Positions 1-4,693 of a DNA stretch of 6,380 nt are shown piece after piece. Each line of letters starts with the position of its first letter. The first letter of the stretch is position 1. A program made the translations under genes and the position numbers. The notes beneath the pieces were generated by a model that saw only the letters and a list, made by a program, of their open reading frames with translations, made no database searches and had not been told where the DNA came from. The stretch comes from an uncultured Hyphomicrobiales bacterium (lineage in GTDB: Bacteria; Pseudomonadota; Alphaproteobacteria; Rhizobiales; Beijerinckiaceae). Location of the stretch: contig CAIZGQ010000187.1 in the NCBI GenBank assembly GCA_903932565.1, positions 1 through 6,380 on the forward strand, read 5' to 3'.

Positions 1-248
1 AGGACAGCCACGACGCCGGGTGCGGCGCGCACAGCGCTGAGATCCATGGTCTCAATCGTGCCGCTGGAGATGGTCGAAAGGCCGGGCGCGATGTGCAACG
101 TGCCAACAGGCTCCCGGATATCATCAATATAGGGGGCAGCACCGCGCACATGCAGCGAGGCGGAATCGTGCTTGATCGGCTGATTAACGACAACCACCGG
201 TACGTCTTCCAACGTGTCCGCGCGCGCCTCGGCTTTATTCAGCAGCAT
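1..248 (-). CDS. xdhB: Xanthine dehydrogenase molybdopterin-binding subunit XdhB, N-terminal part (cut by window edge)
   Basis: Only the first 82 codons are present; the gene runs off the left edge. The translation begins MLLNKAEARADTLEDVP and carries, at about residues 27-44, the HDSA..HVRGAAPYIDDI block that opens the hammerhead domain of the large molybdenum subunit of xanthine dehydrogenases. In this family the subunit holds the molybdopterin cofactor and oxidises hypoxanthine or xanthine to urate in the cytoplasm, passing electrons to the Fe-S and FAD centres of XdhA. The ATG at 248-246 is preceded by GAGG at 260-257 with an 8-nt gap, which supports the start. The gene overlaps the last 14 bases of xdhA (235-248), so translational coupling within one operon is likely. 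Catalytic residues lie outside the window. A related molybdenum hydroxylase is a formal alternative, but pairing with a fused Fe-S/FAD subunit strongly favours XDH. Confidence 0.92.
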   Translation of the reverse strand, partial: MLLNKAEARADTLEDVPVVVVNQPIKHDSASLHVRGAAPYIDDIREPVGTLHIAPGLSTISSGTIETMDLSAVRAAPGVVAV

Positions 249-1737
249 GGGTCCAGCCTCGATGTGCGATGCGGGTCTGTGATGTCGCGGTTGCGCCTAT
301 TTCCAGAAGGGCTTTCTTCAAAAGGTTGCGCGCTACGAGGGACCGGTAAGTGCTGCTGGCGCGCATGTCGGACAGCGGCGTGTAGTCCCGTGCCAGCGCA
401 TCGAGCGCGGCCATCCACGACGTCTCGGACTCAAGATCAATCCCGATGCAGGCGGCCTCACTTGCCTTGGCGCGTGCGGGCGTGCCCGCCATGCCACCGA
501 ATGCGATGCGCGCAGACAACACCTTGTGGCCCTCGATCTGAAAATGAAACGCGCCCAGCACAGCCGAGATATCTTCATCAAACCGCTTGCTGATCTTGAA
601 GGCGCGGAAGGCCGATGTGCTTTTCAATTTTGGCACGTGCAGGCGGGCCACATACTCGCCTTCGCGGCAATCCTGCTTGCGATAGGCCAAGAAAAAGTCT
701 TCCAAAGGGAATCGGCGTGACCCGCTCTTGTGGCGCAATTCAATGTCCGCCCCCAGTGCGATGAGGCAGGGGGCCAGGTCACCAATCGGCGAGCCGTTGG
801 CAATGTTTCCGCCGATGGTGCCCGATGCGCGCACCTGCGTTGAGCCAAAGCGACGCAGAATTTCGCCAAGATCGAAATGCACATCCGCCAGCACAGGAGC
901 CACGCTCTGCAATGTTGCACCGGCTGCGATGGTGACGCTGTCGGAACTATGCGCGATCGCGTCAAAGCCTGCGATGCGCCCGGTCCAGATGATGCGGGCA
1001 GGGTCCTGGAAGCCTTTGGTGATCCAAAGCCCTACGTCGGTCGCGCCTGAGACAATCAGCGCATCGGGATAAGTTGCGTAAAGCGCAGCGAAGCTTGCCT
1101 CCGAGGCAGGCGCTGCAAAGAAGGCGTCGGTGGTGCCGACAAACACATCCGTATCAGATGACAAATCTTGCAACGCGGCGATCCGCGCGGGCGTGGCACC
1201 GCTGAACCGATCATTCGCGGGCTTGGCGCAAGCCTCCATCGCCGCGTCGAGAATGGGGCGATAGCCTGTGCAGCGGCAGAGATTACCCGCAAGCTGGTCG
1301 CAGAGCGCGTCGCGCGTCACCGGCGCTGCCTGATCCTGATGCAGCGCAAACAGGCTCATCACGATACCGGGCGTGCAGAAGCCGCATTGCGATGCGTGAT
1401 GCGTCGTCATTGCTTCCTGGATGGGATGCAGGTTGGGGCCGTCGCTCAAATCCTCGATGGTGAGAACTTCAGCGCCATGCACCTGGCCGAGCAGAAGGAT
1501 ACAAGCGTTAACTGGCTCATGCACAATTTGGCCATCTTTGAGGCGCGCCAGAACCACTGTGCAGGCCCCGCAATCGCCCTCGTTGCAGCCTTCCTTGGTG
1601 CCAAGTGCACCCGCTTGCAGACGGATCCAATCCAGCAGGGTCTGGCGAGGTGACATATCCGAGAGGCTGACAGGCTCGCCGCGAAACAGGAAGCGAAGTG
1701 GGCTCGCGCCGTCACGTTCGTTCATCATGCGTGTCAT
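235..1737 (-). CDS. xdhA: Xanthine dehydrogenase small subunit XdhA (2Fe-2S and FAD domains)
   Basis: This 500-residue protein has the domain order of bacterial XdhA. An N-terminal ferredoxin fold has cysteines C51, C56, C59 (CNEGDCGAC) and C79. A helical second 2Fe-2S domain has C118 and C121 (QCGFCTPG) and C154 and C156 (LCRCTGYRPI). The FAD-binding domain has VSGATDVGLW at about 229-238 and the conserved block of about residues 298-323 (GSTQVRASGTIGGNIANGSP), then LEDFFLAYRK before the flavoprotein C-terminal domain. All eight cluster cysteines are present. It relays electrons from the XdhB molybdenum site to NAD+. Length is close to the usual 480-500 residues. The frame is open up to 1845, but family homology begins only near MNERDGASPLRFLFRG, so ATG 1737 was chosen: it has GGGG 8 nt upstream (1749-1746). 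ATG at 1728 or 1725 remains possible. It is the first gene of a leftward xdhA-xdhB operon; xdhC would be expected further left but is not visible. Confidence 0.95.
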   Translation of the reverse strand: MTRMMNERDGASPLRFLFRGEPVSLSDMSPRQTLLDWIRLQAGALGTKEGCNEGDCGACTVVLARLKDGQIVHEPVNACILLLGQVHGAEVLTIEDLSDGPNLHPIQEAMTTHHASQCGFCTPGIVMSLFALHQDQAAPVTRDALCDQLAGNLCRCTGYRPILDAAMEACAKPANDRFSGATPARIAALQDLSSDTDVFVGTTDAFFAAPASEASFAALYATYPDALIVSGATDVGLWITKGFQDPARIIWTGRIAGFDAIAHSSDSVTIAAGATLQSVAPVLADVHFDLGEILRRFGSTQVRASGTIGGNIANGSPIGDLAPCLIALGADIELRHKSGSRRFPLEDFFLAYRKQDCREGEYVARLHVPKLKSTSAFRAFKISKRFDEDISAVLGAFHFQIEGHKVLSARIAFGGMAGTPARAKASEAACIGIDLESETSWMAALDALARDYTPLSDMRASSTYRSLVARNLLKKALLEIGATATSQTRIAHRGWTHAAE

Positions 1738-1762
1738 CACTTCTGCCCCGATTTGCGAATTC

Positions 1763-1791
1763 AATATAATGCATTTCACGTGCCTGCCGAA
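1763..1791 (-). promoter_or_regulatory. Candidate xdhA promoter
   Basis: On the minus strand, TTCGGC (1791-1786) and TATATT (1768-1763) are separated by 17 nt, giving an expected transcript start about 20 nt before the xdhA ATG. The -10 is good and the -35 poor, as expected for an activated promoter. This is inferred from spacing only. Confidence 0.3.
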
Positions 1792-1798
1792 GGGCACG
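1779..1798. repeat. Inverted repeat CGTGCC-N8-GGCACG over the xdhA -35 region
   Basis: Exact 6-bp arms (1779-1784 and 1793-1798) flank an 8-nt spacer. An alternative, overlapping pairing TGCCG (1785-1789) with CGGCA (1797-1801) also exists. The dyad covers the proposed xdhA -35 element, so it could be an operator or a DNA/RNA hairpin. It could also be chance in a GC-rich patch. Confidence 0.3.
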
Positions 1799-1822
1799 GC
1801 AGCGCAGCGCGACAATTGGGCA

Positions 1823-1840
1823 CTTAGCCTCAAATCTAAG
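1823..1840. promoter_or_regulatory. Candidate operator, CTTAG-N8-CTAAG dyad
   Basis: A perfect 5-bp inverted repeat, CTTAG (1823-1827) and CTAAG (1836-1840), with an AT-rich 8-nt spacer lies about 85 bp upstream of the xdhA start. Its size resembles LysR-type activator sites and its position suits an upstream activator site for xdhA. It does not satisfy a strict T-N11-A with the arms in register, so the regulator family is open. Confidence 0.3.
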
Positions 1841-1895
1841 GGCAAATGGCGACAAAAGGGGCAGATCGCGTTACGTCAAAAATAAGTTGTAAAAA

Positions 1896-1914
1896 TGTGA
1901 CAGCCTTTGACACA
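1896..1914. promoter_or_regulatory. Candidate operator TGTGACA-N5-TGACACA, including a TTGACA hexamer
   Basis: The 19-bp element TGTGACAGCCTTTGACACA is an imperfect palindrome of the form TGTGnCA-N5-TGnCACA, with six of seven arm positions symmetric. Bases 1907-1912 are a perfect TTGACA for a rightward -35. The best -10 downstream, GCTAAC (1932-1937), needs a long 19-nt gap, so the promoter is weaker as a call than the dyad. It lies about 175 bp upstream of the channel gene and 160 bp upstream of xdhA. Confidence 0.35.
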
Positions 1915-1969
1915 ATTTCGCCAAATACCGGGCTAACCCCCTCTTTTGCTTAATTAATGCCCGTTCTGA

Positions 1970-1998
1970 TTAAGGCGTAAGCTGTGCTGTCAAATAAT
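1970..1998 (+). promoter_or_regulatory. Candidate promoter of the Tsx-like channel gene
   Basis: TTAAGG (1970-1975) and AATAAT (1993-1998, five of six matches to TATAAT) are separated by 17 nt. A transcript starting about 7 nt later, near 2005, would begin right at the leader hairpin. The -35 match is poor, so this is a tentative call. Confidence 0.3.
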
Positions 1999-2004
1999 GA
2001 TCTT

Positions 2005-2030
2005 CCCTTGTGAGTACCCCTACGCAAGGG
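2005..2030 (+). promoter_or_regulatory. 5' leader hairpin of the channel gene, with anti-Shine-Dalgarno loop
   Basis: CCCTTGTG (2005-2012) pairs with CGCAAGGG (2023-2030): eight pairs in RNA including one U-G wobble, with a 10-nt loop agtaccccta. The loop bases CCCCT (2017-2021) are exactly complementary to AGGGG (2077-2081), which is the Shine-Dalgarno sequence of the following gene. A smaller stem, ATCAG (2045-2049) with CTGAT (2056-2060), lies between them. The structure could stabilise the mRNA 5' end or tune translation. It was not recognised as any known riboswitch. Confidence 0.4.
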
Positions 2031-2086
2031 TTTGCCAACGATGAATCAGCGACGACTGATGTCACGTTCTGCGATGAGGGGAAGTT

Positions 2087-3088
2087 ATGAAACTCACAAA
2101 GACCATTTCTGCGGCGCTGGTGCTCGGCGCCTCGGTCGCAACAGCATCTGCCGCCGATCTTCCGTCCAAGAAGGGCCCGCCCGAGATGGCGCAGCCGGCA
2201 CCGTTTTTCTTCGTGAACGAGAACTCGTTCAGTGTGTCCCAGATTTTCCGTGGAACCGATCCAGGCGTTCCGCTGGGCAAGACCTCCAAGACCGTCATCA
2301 ACTTCACCCATTTTGACGTTTGGTCATTGGGCACCAACTTTTTCACAATCGATTGGCTGAAGTCCGACAAAAAGGATCCGTCTGCCCCGTATCCGTTTGG
2401 TGCGACGGCCAACCAGGTCAATGGCGCGACAGAAATCTATGGCTTGTTCCGCAGCACACTCGGGCTGAACGAGTTGTTCAAGACCAAGCAGTTCAGCTAT
2501 GGTCCGTTGCTCGACGTTTCGCTTGAAATCGGTGGCGACGCCAACACAGAGAACAACTTCATTGCCCCGGCCAAGCGCGATATCGTTGCTGGTCTCGAGT
2601 TCACCTTTGCGCTGCCTTACAAGGGTCATTTGAACATTTCGCCTTTGTACTACAAAGAGTGGAACAACAACGGCTTTGGTTCATTGTTCATTGGTCGTGG
2701 CTACGAGTCCTTCAAGGGTACTTGGGATCTCGAAATCAACTACGCCATGGATTTGGGCTTCCTGCCGGAGGCTCTGCCGCTCTCGATCAGTGGTTATGCA
2801 AATTTCCATGGTCCGAAGGGGAACGGCGCTCTCTACAGCGTGACTGGCGTCCCGTTCAACGCCAATACAACAGTCGAGTTCAACAGCGAGCAGAAGCTGT
2901 CGCTTGACGTGAGCAAGATGATCTTCGGCCAGGCACGTTCGCACTTCTTTGATGTGTTCGTGGCCTACCGCTACTGGCAGAACAAGTTCGGCCTGGATCA
3001 CAAGAACGCCGGTGGCGTTTGCAACGGTGCGAACCGCGGCAGCTGCACGGAGAACTCACTCCGCGCCGGCGTCGAAGCCAAGTTCTGA
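2087..3088 (+). CDS. Tsx-like outer-membrane channel protein, probable nucleoside/purine porin
   Basis: This 333-residue protein has a Sec signal peptide: MKLTK, a hydrophobic stretch at about 6-18, and cleavage likely after A22 (ASA before ADLP). The rest alternates aromatic and polar residues as in beta-barrels and ends in phenylalanine (GVEAKF), the usual outer-membrane assembly signal. The segment near residues 70-95 (INFTHFDVWSLGTNFFTIDW) resembles the opening strands of Tsx-type nucleoside channels, and the size suits a 12-stranded monomeric barrel. Two cysteines near the C-terminus (C312, C320) could form a disulphide in an extracellular loop. A strong GAGGGG (2076-2081) sits 5 nt before the ATG. 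The gene is single, with its own terminator, between xdhA and a deaminase, which suggests a role in passing nucleosides or bases across the outer membrane. The barrel call is firm; membership in the Tsx family and the substrate are inferred, and a general outer-membrane protein is the alternative. Confidence 0.75.
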   Translation: MKLTKTISAALVLGASVATASAADLPSKKGPPEMAQPAPFFFVNENSFSVSQIFRGTDPGVPLGKTSKTVINFTHFDVWSLGTNFFTIDWLKSDKKDPSAPYPFGATANQVNGATEIYGLFRSTLGLNELFKTKQFSYGPLLDVSLEIGGDANTENNFIAPAKRDIVAGLEFTFALPYKGHLNISPLYYKEWNNNGFGSLFIGRGYESFKGTWDLEINYAMDLGFLPEALPLSISGYANFHGPKGNGALYSVTGVPFNANTTVEFNSEQKLSLDVSKMIFGQARSHFFDVFVAYRYWQNKFGLDHKNAGGVCNGANRGSCTENSLRAGVEAKF

Positions 3089-3133
3089 TCTGACAAACCC
3101 GACTGTTGTCACCTGACGGCAGTCGCCAAAGAC

Positions 3134-3167
3134 AACCCCGGATCTGCTCAGCAGGTCCGGGGTTTTG
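3134..3167 (+). terminator. Rho-independent terminator of the channel gene
   Basis: A 14-bp stem pairs 3134-3147 with 3151-3164 (AACCCCGGA...TCCGGGGTT outside, CTGC/GCAG inside, one U-G wobble) around a UCA triloop. It is followed by a T-rich run TTTTGTTTGTTT from 3163. It starts 46 nt after the channel stop codon and before the convergent deaminase gene ends. On the minus strand the following bases are only weakly T-rich, so action on the deaminase transcript is possible but less certain. Confidence 0.93.
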
Positions 3168-3202
3168 TTTGTTTGAAACAGCCAGCGGCGGTTTTCGGAA
3201 CA

Positions 3203-4570
3203 TCACACCGGCGAATGCGCGCCGGATGTGTTGACACTGAGCCAGTCCGTGCGGCGCCTGATCACCTGATCGCAGACTTGTTCGGCCACGTGGATGTAGG
3301 CGGCCATGTCGCCCGTCAGCAGCATGCCGTTTTCCGCGACGATCTTGCCATCGACCATGGTCATGATCACGTCGCTGCCCTGCGCGGCATGGACGATGTT
3401 GTGGTGCAGGTTCTGGAACGGCCCGTCTGAAATAAACGGCGTCAAATGGGCGTTATCTGCGCGCAGCGCGATGATGTCTGCCTGTTTTCCAGGCTCCAGC
3501 GACCCGATCCTGTCCGCCATGCCCAGCGCGCGTGCGCCTTCAATGGTGGCGGAGCGCAAAATGTACCACGAATCGAGCGCATCCGCCTTCATGGCGCTGA
3601 ATTTCGCCAGCAGCGAGACAATCTTCATCTCTTCAAAAATATCGAGATTGTTGTTCTCCTTCTCGCCGTCCGAGCCGATGCCAACCGCAATGCCGGCCGC
3701 AATCAGCTTTTCGACAGGCGCTGCGCCACTCGCAAGCTTCATGTTGCTGGTTGGATTATGCGCGACACCGATGTTGTGCCTGGCGATCAGATCGATCTCT
3801 TTTTGGTCAAGCCAGACACAATGGGCCAGCAGCACATGCTCGGGCTCCAGCAGCCCGAGCTTTTCCAGCGCCTGCACAGGCAGCAGGCCAAAGCGCTTTT
3901 GCGCTTCGGGAATTTCAAGCTTGCTCTCGTTGCTATGCGTGTGGAGGCCGACGCCGTATTTGTCGCACATGATGACAGCACGGCGGCAGGCGGCTTCGGT
4001 GAAATAGAACTGATGCTCGACGCCAACCCACACATTGATCCGGCCATTGGCCGCGCCATGCCAATCCTGGATCAGCTGCTCGTTTTGATCGAGGGTGTCG
4101 AAATAATCAAAGCCCTCGGCTTCGCCCACATAGGGCACCATGACAACGCGCAACCCCAATTGTTCGGCCGCGCGCGCCGAGCCCGACATGTAGCGCCACA
4201 TATCGACCGCCGTGGTGGTGCCCGCGAGAAGACTTTCGCCGTAACACAACCACGAGGCAGCTTCCGCGTCGCCGGGCTGCAACACGCGATGCATCGGATC
4301 TATGAAGAGACGCAGCCAGTCCCACAGCGGCAGGCCTTCGGCCGTGCCGCGCAGAAAGCCCGAGTGGCAATGGGCATTCACAAGGCCGGGCATCAGTACG
4401 GATTTGCCAAAATCCTTCCGTTGTGCCGCAGGAAATTGCAGCGCGAGATCAGCCAGCGCCCCGACGGCGACGATTTTATCGCCGCGCACCAAAACAGCGC
4501 CATTCTGGATGATGGTGTTGCGTCCATCCATGGTGAGAAGTGCGCGGGCACTCAGAAGCAGATCCTGCAT
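3203..4570 (-). CDS. COG0402 amidohydrolase, probable aminopurine (guanine-type) deaminase
   Basis: This 455-residue protein belongs to the ATZ/TRZ-like metal-dependent hydrolases, which include guanine deaminase, S-adenosylhomocysteine/methylthioadenosine deaminase, 8-oxoguanine deaminase and chlorohydrolases. Visible active-site elements are H67 and H69 (PGLVNAHCH), H212 and E215 (HTHSNE), H250 (LLAHCVW) and D301 (GSDGE), all in the expected order, so the metal site and catalytic acid are intact. A beta-sandwich lobe is formed by both ends (about 1-58 and 355-412). These enzymes hydrolyse an exocyclic amine of a heterocycle and act in the cytoplasm. Neighbouring xdhAB and a nucleoside-type ABC transporter point to a purine such as guanine, but the PGLVNAHCH...RGTAEGLPLWDWL style is nearer to the MtaD/SAH deaminase branch than to classic GuaD. 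The ATG at 4570 has AAAGG 6 nt upstream (4581-4577). Family is certain; substrate is inferred. Confidence 0.9.
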   Translation of the reverse strand: MQDLLLSARALLTMDGRNTIIQNGAVLVRGDKIVAVGALADLALQFPAAQRKDFGKSVLMPGLVNAHCHSGFLRGTAEGLPLWDWLRLFIDPMHRVLQPGDAEAASWLCYGESLLAGTTTAVDMWRYMSGSARAAEQLGLRVVMVPYVGEAEGFDYFDTLDQNEQLIQDWHGAANGRINVWVGVEHQFYFTEAACRRAVIMCDKYGVGLHTHSNESKLEIPEAQKRFGLLPVQALEKLGLLEPEHVLLAHCVWLDQKEIDLIARHNIGVAHNPTSNMKLASGAAPVEKLIAAGIAVGIGSDGEKENNNLDIFEEMKIVSLLAKFSAMKADALDSWYILRSATIEGARALGMADRIGSLEPGKQADIIALRADNAHLTPFISDGPFQNLHHNIVHAAQGSDVIMTMVDGKIVAENGMLLTGDMAAYIHVAEQVCDQVIRRRTDWLSVNTSGAHSPV

Positions 4571-4594
4571 GGCGGGCCTTTGATTTTGTGAGAC

Positions 4595-4623
4595 TTAAGT
4601 TCGGGATTTTTGTTCGATAAAAT
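4595..4623 (+). promoter_or_regulatory. Candidate promoter of the ABC transporter operon
   Basis: TTAAGT (4595-4600) and TAAAAT (4618-4623, five of six matches to consensus) are spaced by 17 nt, predicting a start near 4630 and a leader of about 64 nt. The -10 lies inside the 4613-4627 palindrome, so a protein bound there would block it. An alternative pair, TTGTTC (4610-4615) with ATCTAT (4633-4638), is also spaced at 17 nt. Confidence 0.35.
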
Positions 4624-4627
4624 CGAA
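4613..4627. promoter_or_regulatory. Candidate operator, perfect palindrome TTCGAT-AAA-ATCGAA
   Basis: Six-base arms match exactly around a 3-nt centre, between two divergently transcribed purine-related genes and over the proposed -10 of the ABC operon. Size and placement suit a dimeric repressor that controls both directions. The regulator is not encoded in the window and its family is unknown. Confidence 0.45.
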
Positions 4628-4693
4628 GCCAGATCTATGCCATGGCACAAAACTTGATACACTTTTGGGCAACAAGATGGGCGGGCGAATTCC

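Larger units (their letters stand above)
1738..2086. other. Divergent intergenic region between xdhA and the channel gene
   Basis: This 349-bp stretch holds no convincing gene. The part nearest xdhA (to 1845) is open in the xdhA frame but does not look like XdhA protein, so it is taken as untranslated. The region is more AT-rich than its flanks. It contains a candidate xdhA promoter (1763-1791), a CGTGCC/GGCACG inverted repeat (1779-1798), a CTTAG-N8-CTAAG dyad (1823-1840), a TGTG...CACA dyad with a TTGACA hexamer (1896-1914), a TTAATTAA palindrome (1950-1957), a candidate promoter for the channel gene (1970-1998) and a leader hairpin (2005-2030). That density of dyads fits control of two divergent, co-regulated promoters, but no regulator gene is visible in the window. 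Confidence 0.6.
4571..4693. other. Divergent intergenic region between deaminase and ABC ATPase genes
   Basis: This 123-bp, AT-rich gap must carry the promoters of both divergent genes. It holds a perfect palindrome at 4613-4627, a candidate rightward promoter at 4595-4623 and a second, shorter palindrome TGCCATGGCA at 4638-4647. No small ORF or RNA gene was recognised. Confidence 0.6.

Noticed and set aside
1765..1770. Perfect TATAAT on the plus strand upstream of xdhA
   Set aside because: There is no matching -35 at a suitable distance and it points away from xdhA with over 300 bp before the next gene. The same AT patch serves better as a minus-strand -10 (TATATT).
1738..1845. N-terminal extension of XdhA to the upstream ATG at 1845
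   Set aside because: The extra residues do not resemble the family, there is a better supported start at 1737, and the extension would cover likely promoter elements.
1168..1885. Plus-strand open frames of 154-161 codons antisense to xdhA
   Set aside because: They overlap the conserved Fe-S domains of XdhA on the other strand and encode low-complexity, Arg/Ala-rich sequence typical of antisense shadows.
1930..2086. A known xanthine/urate (NMT1) or purine riboswitch in the channel leader
   Set aside because: A hairpin and SD-complementary loop are present, but I could not match the conserved core of either class by eye, so it is reported only as an unclassified leader structure.
3446..4591. 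A 381-codon open frame on the plus strand across the deaminase gene
   Set aside because: It is antisense to a protein with a complete set of amidohydrolase motifs, its own translation shows no domain or coherent hydrophobic pattern, and it has no convincing ribosome binding site. It is a shadow of GC-rich coding sequence.
4638..4647. Palindrome TGCCATGGCA upstream of the ABC ATPase gene
   Set aside because: Ten bases of symmetry without a spacer is short enough to occur by chance, and it does not line up with a promoter element as well as the 4613-4627 palindrome. It was kept only as a note.
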